A stretch of DNA of 49,796 nucleotides from Thermoguttaceae bacterium (GCA_017937685.1 JAGBDD010000037.1:1-49796); one strand, 5' to 3'. Positions 25,150-33,197 are shown, counted from the stretch's first letter. Notes: a model not told the origin generated them from the sequence alone. Translations and numbers: made by a program.

Positions 25150-26553
25150 TTAACGTTCGCGTCGCTTGGGAAAGCGTTCGGCGAGGAGGGCGCGCAACGC
25201 CGTTTCGCCGCTTAAAAACTCGACGCCGATTCCGAGCGCGAAAACGGGGCGACCGCCCAACGTCGATTCGGGAATTTTAACGAAATCTTTCGCCGTCGTT
25301 AAAATCGCGTCCGCGTCGATTCGCTCCGCTTCCGCCGCCAACGACGCGAAATCGCTCGCCGAGTAAGCGCGATGGTCGGGAAACGCGATAAAATTTGTCG
25401 GCGTTAACCCGTTGGTTTCGAGCGTTTTGCGAAAACCGGACGGCGCGCCCAAACCGCAAAAGGCGAGAAAACGTCCGCCGCGCCGCGTTTCGGCCCAAGT
25501 CGCGAACTCTTCGCGAACGAGGCGAGCCGGGCAAGGCGGGGCAAATATTGCGGGAGCGCCGTTGGGAAGGTTTGCAAGGTTAAAATCGTTTGCGCTAATC
25601 GCGTCGTTTGAGGGGGGGGCGCCGTTAGGAGCGTTTAAATCGTTTGCGTTGTTTGGGACGTTTGCGCTAACCGCGTCGGCTGCAATATTGGGGGCGCGTC
25701 GCGAGAAGATAAAACGCGGGGTTTGGGCGATTTCGGCAAAGAGCGCGTCGGGATTAAAACGCTCGACTTGGGCGCGAATCGCTCGACGGCGGTCGTCGGA
25801 AACGAGGTCGGCGCGGTTGAGGAGAACGACGTCGGCGCGACGGAGCCCGACGAGCGGTTCGCGGAGAAAGCCGGACGGGAAGACGCGTCCGCCGCCGAAC
25901 GGATTGAGCGCGTCGAGGAGGACGACGTCGAGATCGCGTCGGATTCGGCGGTGTTGGAACGCGTCGTCGAGGAGCAAAACGTCGACGTCGGGCCGCGCTT
26001 CGACGAGCGCGGCGGCGACTTCGACGCGTTTCGAACCGAGAAAATGCGGCGTCGTCGGGAAACGGAGAGCCAATTCGCGCGCTTCGTCGTTGAAATGTTG
26101 AAATTGGGCGATTGGGGGTGTTGCGGGGCGCGGCGTTTGCGTCGACGGAAGCGTCGAAACGGATTGGGAAGGGGGGCTGTTTTGACCGTTGGGGGCGGTT
26201 TGGGCGATTGGGGCGGCGTCGACGCGGGCGAAGAGTTCGCGTTGGCTTTCCGCTTGGTAACCTCGACTGATAAAAGCGGGCGTTTGCGCGTTTTGGAGGA
26301 AATAGTCGGCGAGCCAACCGACGAACGGCGTTTTCCCGACGCCGCCGAGCGTTAGGTTGCCGACGGAAATCGTCGGGCGCGGCGCTTGGAAAGCGCGGAG
26401 GACGCCGAGATCGTAAAGGCGATTGCGGAGCCGAACGACGCCGGAGTAAGGGAGCGAAACGAGCGTCGCCGCCGTTCGAAAAGCGCGAGCCGCGAGCGTT
26501 TGCGTCGAACCGTCGACCCAGCCGCGCGCCGTCGATTGAAACGTTGTTTTCAT
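25150..26553 (-). CDS. lpxK: Tetraacyldisaccharide 4'-kinase with two low-complexity insertions
   Basis: LpxK phosphorylates the lipid A precursor at the 4' position on the inner face of the membrane, so this cell should make lipid A. Family motifs: ISVGNLTLGGVGKTPFV with the P-loop at about 70-76, FISRGYQ, the DDAFQHRR motif (196-203), LDALNPFGGGRVFPSGFLREP and AFCGLGAPSGFRKTL, TTAKDFVKI. At 467 residues it is over 100 longer than usual because of two insertions: about 112-153, rich in Gln, Pro, Thr and Ser, and about 288-340, rich in Asn and Ala. All core motifs are intact, so activity is expected. The start at 26553 gives a typical N-terminal amphipathic region; it has a predicted promoter at 26659-26687. 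Confidence 0.92.
   Translation of the reverse strand: MKTTFQSTARGWVDGSTQTLAARAFRTAATLVSLPYSGVVRLRNRLYDLGVLRAFQAPRPTISVGNLTLGGVGKTPFVGWLADYFLQNAQTPAFISRGYQAESQRELFARVDAAPIAQTAPNGQNSPPSQSVSTLPSTQTPRPATPPIAQFQHFNDEARELALRFPTTPHFLGSKRVEVAAALVEARPDVDVLLLDDAFQHRRIRRDLDVVLLDALNPFGGGRVFPSGFLREPLVGLRRADVVLLNRADLVSDDRRRAIRAQVERFNPDALFAEIAQTPRFIFSRRAPNIAADAVSANVPNNANDLNAPNGAPPSNDAISANDFNLANLPNGAPAIFAPPCPARLVREEFATWAETRRGGRFLAFCGLGAPSGFRKTLETNGLTPTNFIAFPDHRAYSASDFASLAAEAERIDADAILTTAKDFVKIPESTLGGRPVFALGIGVEFLSGETALRALLAERFPKRRER
25534..25692. repeat. In-frame imperfect repeat inside lpxK
   Basis: Two copies of about 60 bases encode DAVSANVPNNANDLNAPNGAP and DAISANDFNLANLPNGAP in tandem. At DNA level GCGCCGTT(A/G)GGA and AAATCGTTTGCG recur in the same order. 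This forms most of the second low-complexity insertion of LpxK. Confidence 0.7.
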
Positions 26554-26658
26554 ATTGGTCGGTTAAAGGGGAAGGAACGCGTTTGGCGGTGAAAGCGGGC
26601 GATTGGATTGGGATAACGTCGGCGAACGGCGAAAGGGGAACGCGGCGCCGACGCGTCG

Positions 26659-26687
26659 ACGATAAAGATTAACGCGAATTTTGTCAA
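26659..26687 (-). promoter_or_regulatory. lpxK: Predicted sigma-70 promoter of lpxK
   Basis: On the minus strand a consensus TTGACA (26682-26687) is 17 bases from TATCGT (26659-26664), about 100 bases before the ATG. An A/T-rich tract (26687-26703) precedes the -35 and could act as an upstream element. Confidence 0.6.
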
Positions 26688-26703
26688 TATATATTATATA
26701 TTA

Positions 26704-26930
26704 ATGCGAAAACGCGAAATTAAGAACGCCCTCAATTTCGACGAACGAGCGCCGACGAAACCGCTTTTGCGCCGATAGCAACCGAAGTGAGCGAAGCGAC
26801 CCGGCGACCAACGGGAGCGGAAACCGAGTTCGCGCGGTAGCGCGGATAAAACCGCCCTCGGCGGGCCCGGAGCGCCCGGCGGCGCCGTTAAAGTTTGCGC
26901 GGTCGTTATCATTGCGAATTTCGGTTTCCT
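26704..26930. other. Unexplained GC-rich stretch, possible structured RNA or repeat element
   Basis: Bounded by an A/T-rich tract on the left, this stretch differs in base pattern from both neighbours, with GTGAGCGAAGCGACCCGG and several close inverted pairs, such as GCGCGGTAGCGCGG, CCGCCCTCGGCGG and GGGCCCGGAGCGCCC. On the minus strand CCGCCGAGGGCGGTTTT looks like a short terminator. A 72-residue minus-strand frame (26694-26912) exists but has no good ribosome-binding site and no family resemblance. I cannot assign it. Confidence 0.3.
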
Positions 26931-26985
26931 AGTTCGCCGATGGGAAAATTTTTCTCTTTTAACCCGGCGCGACGCCGTTCGCCGC

Positions 26986-27014
26986 TTGCCAAAATGGAAA
27001 ATTGACGTTAAAAT
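26986..27014 (+). promoter_or_regulatory. Predicted sigma-70 promoter of the ABC permease gene
   Basis: TTGCCA (26986-26991) and TAAAAT (27009-27014) are 17 bases apart, about 125 bases before the start codon at 27138. Confidence 0.6.
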
Positions 27015-27137
27015 ATTAGGGAAGACTTTTAGCGTCGTCGGCGACGTTTCGAGGCGCGCCGCGGGCGTCGGGCTTTGACGGCGTTCGGAGCGACCGCTCT
27101 TTTTAACGATTTTTTGATTTTGAGGAGTTTAACGATA

Positions 27138-28112
27138 ATGTCAACCGCCGTTAGCGCGCTCTATTCGATTTCGGCCTCCGCGTCGCCCCTTTTCGGCGTT
27201 CCGGCTTGGCTTAAAGCGACGTGGCCGATCGACAAGGCCGCGTTGGTCGCCGTCGCGATTTTCATTGTCGCCGTCGCCTTGATTCGTTGGTTGGCGCCCC
27301 GTTGCGGCGCGATCGCTTGGGTGACCGCGAAGGAAACGGCGTTGCAGCCGCTCTTCCTGATTTTGACCCTTTTCGGGCTCTTTGGGCTTTTCATTTTTCC
27401 CTTTTTGCCGTATCATACGTTGGGCGAAGACGTGAAAATCGTCGTGTCGCAGGGGTTGACGCTCGTGAAACTTGTTTGCGTTTTCCTTGCGATCTGGACG
27501 GCGAGTTCGTCGATCGCCGACGAAATCGAAGGCAAAACGGCGCTGATGATTTTGGCGAAACCGGTCGGGCGCCAAAAGTTCGTCTTCGGGAAATATTTAG
27601 GCGTGATGATCGCCGTTACCGCGCTCTTTTTGATTCTCGGCTTCTTCTTTATGAACACCGTCGCGTATAAGTTGGCTTACGACGCGCGGGAATCGGCGAA
27701 AGAGTTGCCGACGGCGCTCGAATGTTATCAATACGTCGCGAAGATGGCGCCGGGGCTCTGCTTGGCGTACTTCGAAACGGTCGTGTTGACGGCGATTTCG
27801 ATCGCGATTTCGACTCGGTTGCCGTTGCTTCCGAACTTGACGATCTGCTTGACGATTTACGCGCTCGGACACGTCGTGCCGACGCTGGTCGTTTCGAACG
27901 TCGGCGAAACGATGCCGATCGTCGGCTTTTTCGCGAACTTGATTTGCGCGGTAACGCCGATTTTGGAACACTTTAATATGGAAACGGCGATCGCGATGGA
28001 TCAGCCGGTGCCGTGGGATTACGTCGCGACCGCCGGCGTTTATTCGGTTCTGTTCGCGGGCGTCGCGATGTTGTTGTCGCTCCTGCTCTTCGAAGACCGC
28101 GACTTGGCCTGA
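27138..28112 (+). CDS. ABC-2 type transporter permease
   Basis: ATG 27138 follows GAGGAG by 10 bases; the frame is open upstream to 27075 without such a site. The 324-residue protein has about six transmembrane spans: AALVAVAIFIVAVALIRWLA, PLFLILTLFGLFGLFIFPFL, a span at VKLVCVFLAIWTASSSIADE, YLGVMIAVTALFLILGFFFM, LCLAYFETVVLTAISIAIS, and VATAGVYSVLFAGVAMLLSLLLF at the end. IADEIEGKTALMILAKPVGRQKFVFGKYLG is the typical ABC-2 permease cytoplasmic segment between spans. It should form the membrane part of an exporter, but no ATPase gene adjoins it. A promoter precedes it and a terminator follows, so it is transcribed alone. Substrate unknown. Confidence 0.88.
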   Translation: MSTAVSALYSISASASPLFGVPAWLKATWPIDKAALVAVAIFIVAVALIRWLAPRCGAIAWVTAKETALQPLFLILTLFGLFGLFIFPFLPYHTLGEDVKIVVSQGLTLVKLVCVFLAIWTASSSIADEIEGKTALMILAKPVGRQKFVFGKYLGVMIAVTALFLILGFFFMNTVAYKLAYDARESAKELPTALECYQYVAKMAPGLCLAYFETVVLTAISIAISTRLPLLPNLTICLTIYALGHVVPTLVVSNVGETMPIVGFFANLICAVTPILEHFNMETAIAMDQPVPWDYVATAGVYSVLFAGVAMLLSLLLFEDRDLA

Positions 28113-28161
28113 TTCGACGCCGATCGCGAAACGCCGCCGAAATCGAACGGCGAACGCTTTG

Positions 28162-28201
28162 AACGAACGCTCCTTGCCGACGCGAGGGGCGTTCGTTTTT
28201 T
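28162..28201 (+). terminator. Intrinsic terminator of the ABC permease gene
   Basis: AACGAACGCTCCTTG (28162-28176) pairs with CGAGGGGCGTTCGTT (28183-28197) with two G-U pairs, and the T-run extends to 28201. Confidence 0.88.
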
Positions 28202-28607
28202 CTTGTCCGTCGGGCGCGGCGTCGGGAGAAGGCGGCTAACGGTAACGGCGAGAAGAGCGAAGAAAAAAGACGCGGGACAACAAGAAGACGAAAAGAATGA
28301 AGCGTCCGTCGCGCCGACGGAAAAAAGGAAGGCGGGGAAGCGAGGAAAGAAAAGGCCAAAAAACGGAAGCGAACGCCGCGTCGACGGAAAAAGTAAAGCG
28401 GAAAATAGGAAGGCAAGGAAGAAAGCAAAAGGAGAAGCGGCGAGACGCAAGGCGAACGACGAAGAGGTTTAGTTGTCGCAATCCGACGAGATCGGGCGGA
28501 AAGCGCAAAAGGCGGGCGCGATTCGACGGGAACGGAGGAGAAGGGAAAAGACGCGAACGACGGGAAGGGGCGGAGAACGGGCCAAGGAGCGCGTCGAGCG
28601 TTCAAAC
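28202..28607. other. Purine-rich intergenic stretch between two terminators
   Basis: About 400 bases between convergent genes, with A and G dominating the plus strand (AAGAAGACGAAAAG, GAGGAAAGAAAAGGCC). Frames on either strand are only shadows of this bias, with Lys/Arg or Ser/Phe runs. I see no gene, promoter or repeat. Confidence 0.5.
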
Positions 28608-28636
28608 AAAAAAGCCGACCGGGAAACGCGGTCGGC
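28608..28636 (-). terminator. Intrinsic terminator of the acidic-tail secreted protein gene
   Basis: On the minus strand GCCGACC (28630-28636) pairs with GGTCGGC (28614-28620) around a 9-base loop, followed by TTTTTT. Confidence 0.85.
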
Positions 28637-28668
28637 GGGAAATTAATGTTGAGCTAACGCGTCGCGGT

Positions 28669-30393
28669 TCAAGCGAACGGGTCTTCCTCGTCTTCGGCGA
28701 ACGGGTCGTCTTCGTCGGCGGGCGCATCCTCTTCGGTCGCGCCGTCGGCTTCTTCGGCGAAGGGATCGTCTTCGTCGGCGGGCGCTTTTTCTTCGATCGC
28801 TTCGTCGGCGGGCGCTTCCGTTTCGGTCGCGTCGTCGGCTTCTTCGGCGTCGAGGTCCCAATCGATGCCGTCCGATTCCATTTCTTGCGCCGACTTCGTT
28901 TCGACGCCGCCAAAGAGCGGGAGAAGCGCGGTCGCGTTTTGCTTCAGAACGTCGAGGTCGAGAACGAACGCGACTTTAGAACCGGCGGTTTGCGGTTTAA
29001 TTCCTTCGAAAACGGCGTCGACGATCGGCGACAAATCGGCGTCCGCGTCGCCTTTCGTCGCGGCGATCATTTGTTGCGCGGCGAGCGGTTTCGCGAGCGT
29101 CAACGCGGCGGTCGCGGCGTCGGCCGATTTTTTCGCGGTTTCCGGCGAGTCGAACGCGACGATAAGGGCGAGTTTCGGCGAACCGACGAGCGACGCGGCG
29201 AACGTCGCCGTTTTGAAGTTTTCGAAGGCCGGGTTCGACGCGAACTTTTGCGGGTCGAACGTCGACTCTTCGAGAGCGTCGGCTTGCGAACCGGCGAAAG
29301 AGCCGGAGAGGACGGACGCGACGTCGGTTTGCGTCGCTTTTTTCGCTTGCTTGGCGATTTGGGCTTGGAGTCCGTCGGCGTCGACGACGGCGGCGAACGC
29401 GGTTCCGTCCGTTTGCTTCAACGCGTCAAAGAAGAGAGAACCCGCGTCGGCCGGTTTTTCGAAACGACGACGAACGAACGGCAAGACCTTCTTGCGCGAT
29501 TCCGTTTTCGCGTTTGTTTGCGCTTCCTCGACGGCGGCGGCGTAGTCGCGGTAAAGACCGTCCGGCAGGTTGAGGACGTTCGGGACGCCCGCGATCGTTT
29601 GCGAACCGTAACCGGAGGAACCGGCGTAGTTCGCCGCGCCCGACGCGCCGTTTTGGGCGATTTGCGTTTGCGCTTGGGCGAGGAAATTCGCTTGAATCGC
29701 GGCCAAATTCGGCTTGACGGCGTTTTTATGATCGACGACGGCGACAACGAAGCCGTAACGGTTGAAAAGCGTAATCGGTTTCAACTGTTTTTCGAGCTTT
29801 TCGAGGGCGAGCTTTTGATCGGCGTCGCTCAAACCGTCGGTCGGAACCGCGACGACGGTCGTCGCGTCCGCTCCGCCGACCGCGTAATTAACGACGTAAA
29901 TTTCGTCGATTTTGTTTGCGAAAAGGTTTTGCGTCGCGAAATTTTGGAGCGCGGTCAACATCGCGCGGAACGAGGTTTTCAACTCGCTCTTTTGATAGTC
30001 GCGGAGCTTGACGCGATAGGAATCGTCCGACCGAATCGACCCGACGCCCTTGTCGACGATTTCGCCGAAGAAATCGTTCAAACCGACGTAGTCGATTTTC
30101 GCCAAATTAACGCGAAAAACTTGATCGACGTCCGAATAAAGGAGCGCTTGGAGCGGAACGACGCTCGAAACGTCGGAGCGTTTAATTCCGCTCGGGACGT
30201 TTTGAAGGGCGTTCGGGTCTTGTTGACCGTTCGCGCCGTAAGGGGCGGACGAACCGTAACCGGGCGGGGTCGTCGACGCATAATCCGACGAGGATTGCGC
30301 GAACGAAGCGACGCCGGCGCCGAGGAGACAAGCGGATAAAACGACGCCCGGAACTCGCGAGCGAAGAGGACGTAACGACGATAAACGCGGCAT
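28669..30393 (-). CDS. Secreted protein of unknown function with acidic repeat tail
   Basis: The 574-residue product has a Sec-type signal (VPGVVLSACLLGAGVASFA) followed by a Ser/Gly/Tyr/Gln-rich linker to about residue 65. The middle is mixed alpha/beta with pairs of similar-looking segments (VSSVVPLQALLYSDVDQVFRVN; TVVAVPTDGLSDADQKLALEKLEKQ; FAAVVDADGLQAQIAKQAKKA) reminiscent of planctomycete proteins that monitor or hold substrates, but I recognise no family. Residues 518-574 are a strongly acidic repetitive tail built on APADEDDPFAEE. GGAG lies 8 bases before the ATG. A promoter is predicted at 30572-30600 and a terminator follows. Function unknown. Confidence 0.75.
   Translation of the reverse strand: MPRLSSLRPLRSRVPGVVLSACLLGAGVASFAQSSSDYASTTPPGYGSSAPYGANGQQDPNALQNVPSGIKRSDVSSVVPLQALLYSDVDQVFRVNLAKIDYVGLNDFFGEIVDKGVGSIRSDDSYRVKLRDYQKSELKTSFRAMLTALQNFATQNLFANKIDEIYVVNYAVGGADATTVVAVPTDGLSDADQKLALEKLEKQLKPITLFNRYGFVVAVVDHKNAVKPNLAAIQANFLAQAQTQIAQNGASGAANYAGSSGYGSQTIAGVPNVLNLPDGLYRDYAAAVEEAQTNAKTESRKKVLPFVRRRFEKPADAGSLFFDALKQTDGTAFAAVVDADGLQAQIAKQAKKATQTDVASVLSGSFAGSQADALEESTFDPQKFASNPAFENFKTATFAASLVGSPKLALIVAFDSPETAKKSADAATAALTLAKPLAAQQMIAATKGDADADLSPIVDAVFEGIKPQTAGSKVAFVLDLDVLKQNATALLPLFGGVETKSAQEMESDGIDWDLDAEEADDATETEAPADEAIEEKAPADEDDPFAEEADGATEEDAPADEDDPFAEDEEDPFA
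28672..28842. repeat. Coding repeat for acidic APADEDDPFAE units
   Basis: The 3' end of the gene contains near-copies of a GTCTTCGTCGGCGGGCGC block (plus-strand view), giving APADE four times in varied form and DDPFAE/EDPFA three times at the very C-terminus of the protein. Confidence 0.75.
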
Positions 30394-30571
30394 TGTATTT
30401 CTCCGAACGTTGGAGGCTGCGATTCTTATTGGAATATCGAATCTTTTTTAATGTTCCGTTTCGACGCCGCGCGCTCGAAGGTTCGTCGGAGCGTCGCGCC
30501 GCGTCGTTTTTCGGACGGAGACGAGGCGAAAAATCGAACCGACCCGACCGACCGAAAGGCGACGTTCCTTT

Positions 30572-30600
30572 ATTATAACGACGCGGCGGCGATTTTTCCA
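30572..30600 (-). promoter_or_regulatory. Possible promoter for the acidic-tail protein gene
   Basis: On the minus strand a consensus TATAAT (30572-30577) lies 17 bases from TGGAAA (30595-30600). The leader would be about 175 bases. The rest of the 30394-30824 gap also has TATAAT boxes on the plus strand (30664-30669 and 30673-30678) without a plus-strand gene behind them, and a CGCGTCGGTCGACGCG palindrome at 30735-30750. Confidence 0.45.
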
Positions 30601-30824
30601 GCGCCAACTTGCCGTCGAAACAAATTTTCCCCGATTTTTCCTCCGCTTGAAGCGCGTCGTTCCTATAATCGATATAATCGTTGAACGCAATCGAATCGAA
30701 CGTTTTCAAGCGACGGAAGTAAACGAAGCCGAGACGCGTCGGTCGACGCGAAGGAGGGGAAAAAGAGGGATTTTATCGTTTGACTTTATTAGTATATAAG
30801 GGCGAACGCGGGCGATTTTGAGCG

Positions 30825-32528
30825 TTAAGGGCGTCGTCGACGTTCGGCGAGCGTCGAAACGATCCAAAACGCCGTCGAGAGGATAAAGCCGTAAAGAATC
30901 GGGACGCGATAACGGATCGACGAAACGAAAATCGAATGAAGCGCCGAGACGTAAAGCGCCGGAATCAGGAGCGTCCAAGCGGCGCCGCGACGTCGGAACG
31001 ACCGGCAAAAACCGCAAAGTCCGCCGATAAGGAGCGGAGCGAAGCTAACCGCCAAAAGCGTTTTGAGCGCCGGGGTCGAGAAAGCCGGTTCGCGCGGAAT
31101 CGGGCTCCAAAGACGGGCGAGTTTAACGGCGGCGAGTCGAGCGACGGCGCCCGGGTTCGAGCGCGCCCAATCGAGCGCCGCTCCTTTAAGTCGTTCGTCG
31201 AGACGGATTTCGAAGTGTTCGTTCGACGGGCCGGACGGCGATTCGAGTTCGAGGCGCCGGAACTTGTCGACGAAGCGCATATCGCTCGAACCGTCGGCGT
31301 CGGGGCGCCAACCGTCGTAAAGACTCGCGCCCATTTGGAGCGACGTCGCGATCGGGCGCCCGGTCAACCGGTAATTGCGGAGCGTCCAAGGGGCGAGCGC
31401 GACGGCGAAAAGAACGGCGGTCGCTCCGGCTACGACAAGGAAAGCGGGGAAGACGCGGCGTTTTGCGTCGGGTTTAACGGTCGCGGTGCGTCGGACGGTT
31501 CGGCGTTCGGCGCGCTTTTCGGTTGAGAAAACGAAAAAACGGAACGCAAACGTAAAAAACGTCGCGAACGGGAGGAAGTAGAGCCAACTCGGACGCAGGT
31601 AAACGGTCGCCGCCGAAAGAACGCCGAGCGCGGCGCCGGAAAGGACGAGGCGAACGAACGACGGCGGCGCGTCGACGGCGAAAAAACGGGGCGAGTTTGC
31701 GGAATTTAGCGTTTGCGTCGATTGCAATGCGACGACGTCGGGCGAGTTTGCCGATTTTGACGGCGAAAAGTCGACGGACGGAAGCGCGAGGAGGCCGAGT
31801 CGACGGGCGACGTCGAGCGCGACGAGGTGTTGGAGGAGCGCGAACGTTAAAAACGGTTCTTCCGATAAAACGAGAACGCTTTCGAAGACGAGCGTCGGTT
31901 CGAACGCCGCGACGACGCCGGAAAGCGCCGCGACCGAACGCCGTCGGAAATAGGAGAACGCGAGGAGTCCGACGAGGCCGACGTTCGCCGTTCCGAAACA
32001 AACGCCGAGAAAACGCGCCGCGAAAACGGGCGGATTTTCGCCGAACGTCCAAAAAAGCGGGGCTAACAACGCCGGATAACCTGGGGTTCGAAAGATTTCC
32101 CAACGCCGCTCCTCGTCGAAGCGGTAAGGGCGACCGAACGCCAACGCGCGTCCGAGCTTCCAATAAGAGTCGCTGTCGCCGAAGAAAAACGGGCCGTCGA
32201 CCGATTCCGTTTGGGCGGTTTGCGGAACGTTGGAAACGTCGGCGTTTTGGGCGGTTTGCGGAAGGTTGGAAACGTCGACGTTTTGGGCGGTTTGCGGAAG
32301 GTTGGAAACGTCGGCGTTTTGGGCGGTTTGCCGAACGTTGGAAACGTCGGCGTTTTGGGCGGTTTGCGGAACGTTGGAAACGTCGACGTTTTGGGCGGTT
32401 TGCCGAACGGACGCGGGCGCGACGCCGGGAACGAACGCGGCGTTTCGGACGCGGTCGTCCCAATAAAGAGCGGCGGCGAGTCGCGTCAAAAAGGCGGCGA
32501 GGAGAAGGAAAAACCAAAATCGTTTCAT
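30825..32528 (-). CDS. Membrane glycosyltransferase-like (GT-C / GT39-like) protein
   Basis: The 567-residue protein has an N-terminal membrane span (FWFFLLLAAFLTRLAAAL), then a large extracytoplasmic loop, and about nine further spans, with FGDSDSYWKLGRALAFGRPYRFDEERRWEIFRTPGYPALLAPLFW in the first loop. The acidic residues and the RTPGYP motif are typical of GT-C glycosyltransferases that use polyprenyl-phosphate sugars (ArnT/PMT-like). Inserted in that loop, at residues 41-106, are five and a half copies of a 12-residue unit. A cytoplasmic or extracytoplasmic linker near 265-290 is also low complexity. The likely role is adding a sugar to a lipid or protein outside the membrane. Donor and acceptor are unknown. 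Confidence 0.8.
   Translation of the reverse strand: MKRFWFFLLLAAFLTRLAAALYWDDRVRNAAFVPGVAPASVRQTAQNVDVSNVPQTAQNADVSNVRQTAQNADVSNLPQTAQNVDVSNLPQTAQNADVSNVPQTAQTESVDGPFFFGDSDSYWKLGRALAFGRPYRFDEERRWEIFRTPGYPALLAPLFWTFGENPPVFAARFLGVCFGTANVGLVGLLAFSYFRRRSVAALSGVVAAFEPTLVFESVLVLSEEPFLTFALLQHLVALDVARRLGLLALPSVDFSPSKSANSPDVVALQSTQTLNSANSPRFFAVDAPPSFVRLVLSGAALGVLSAATVYLRPSWLYFLPFATFFTFAFRFFVFSTEKRAERRTVRRTATVKPDAKRRVFPAFLVVAGATAVLFAVALAPWTLRNYRLTGRPIATSLQMGASLYDGWRPDADGSSDMRFVDKFRRLELESPSGPSNEHFEIRLDERLKGAALDWARSNPGAVARLAAVKLARLWSPIPREPAFSTPALKTLLAVSFAPLLIGGLCGFCRSFRRRGAAWTLLIPALYVSALHSIFVSSIRYRVPILYGFILSTAFWIVSTLAERRRRP
32211..32408. repeat. 36-bp tandem repeat, 5.5 copies, in frame in the glycosyltransferase gene
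   Basis: Each unit encodes VPQTAQN(A/V)DVSN with variation only at V/L, P/R and A/V. The copies are nearly identical at DNA level (GGCGGTTTGCGGAACGTTGG is a typical piece). Being a multiple of three bases, copy-number change would keep the frame. Confidence 0.9.
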
Positions 32529-32656
32529 CGACGGCGACGCGAGGTTGTTAAAATCGTTGCGACCGTTAAAAGTCGTTGGGCCGACGACGACGCGCGGGCG
32601 TTAAAGTCGTTGCGACCGTTAAAAACGGCGTCGAAGCGACAACGTTGCGGACGGCT

Positions 32657-33115
32657 TTAAAAGGAACGGGGGCCGGTTCGCGGACGTTCGGCGACAAGAC
32701 GGGCGACGGCGCCGGAGTCGAGCGCGGCTTGGAAGGCGGCGAGGTCGGGATAAACGACGTCGCTCAAAAACTTAATCGCCCAATTCGTCGCCATCGGCGA
32801 AATCGTTAAAATCAGCGCGCCGTTGCGCCAAGCCTCCCAAATTTCGATCGCGGTGCCCATCGACGCCTCCGGAACGAACGCGACGAGAACGTCGATTTCC
32901 GTTCCGCACATTCGATTGTGTCCCAGAAAAGTCTTTTTGCCTTCTTCCGGCGAGTAAAAAAGCGAGTCTTTGTTTCGCTCGAAGGGGTCGTAAACGTCGG
33001 CGTCCGGGAAGGCGGTCGTCAAAGCTTTTTTGATTTCGGCGCGGTAATCTTGCGAGTGAATCGCCTCTTGGACGATCGAGCCTTGCATCAATCCGGCGAT
33101 AAAGAATTTGAGCAT
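32657..33115 (-). CDS. Nucleoside 2-deoxyribosyltransferase-like protein
   Basis: The start at about 33115 is taken because the fold begins with MLKFFIAGLMQGS; the frame extends upstream without a better signal. The 152-residue protein resembles the nucleoside 2-deoxyribosyltransferase fold: FIAGLMQGS (phosphate/base-binding strand and loop), Tyr-Arg at YRAEI, DVYDPFE, TEIDVLVAFVPEASMGTAIEIWEAW with the likely catalytic Glu in TAIEI, and the closing ILTISPMATNWAIKFLSD. Relatives move deoxyribose between bases or hydrolyse modified nucleotides, or act as sensors. It follows fabF on the same strand beyond a terminator. The exact activity is uncertain. Confidence 0.7.
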   Translation of the reverse strand: MLKFFIAGLMQGSIVQEAIHSQDYRAEIKKALTTAFPDADVYDPFERNKDSLFYSPEEGKKTFLGHNRMCGTEIDVLVAFVPEASMGTAIEIWEAWRNGALILTISPMATNWAIKFLSDVVYPDLAAFQAALDSGAVARLVAERPRTGPRSF

Positions 33116-33165
33116 TGGTCGGGCTTTCAAGCGGTCGCCGAACGTTCGAACGGCGCGCGACAAAA

Positions 33166-33197
33166 GAAAAACGACGGACGCCGAAACGTCCGCCGTC
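33166..33197 (-). terminator. Intrinsic terminator after fabF
   Basis: Inverted arms ACGACGGACG and CGTCCGCCGT pair with one mismatch around a 6-base loop; on the minus strand a TTTTT run follows. It closes the fatty-acid gene cluster. Confidence 0.75.

Noticed and set aside
26694..26912. 72-residue minus-strand open frame
   Set aside because: No good ribosome-binding site, Pro/Arg-rich low-information sequence, and the region looks more like structured non-coding DNA.
28297..30339. Plus-strand open frame of 680 codons opposite the acidic-tail protein gene
   Set aside because: Same shadow effect: Arg/Gly/Val-rich with no known domain. The minus-strand frame has a signal peptide, ribosome-binding site and terminator.
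32211..32408. CRISPR-like regular repeats
   Set aside because: The 36-bp units are directly adjacent without spacers and encode a regular peptide repeat inside a gene.
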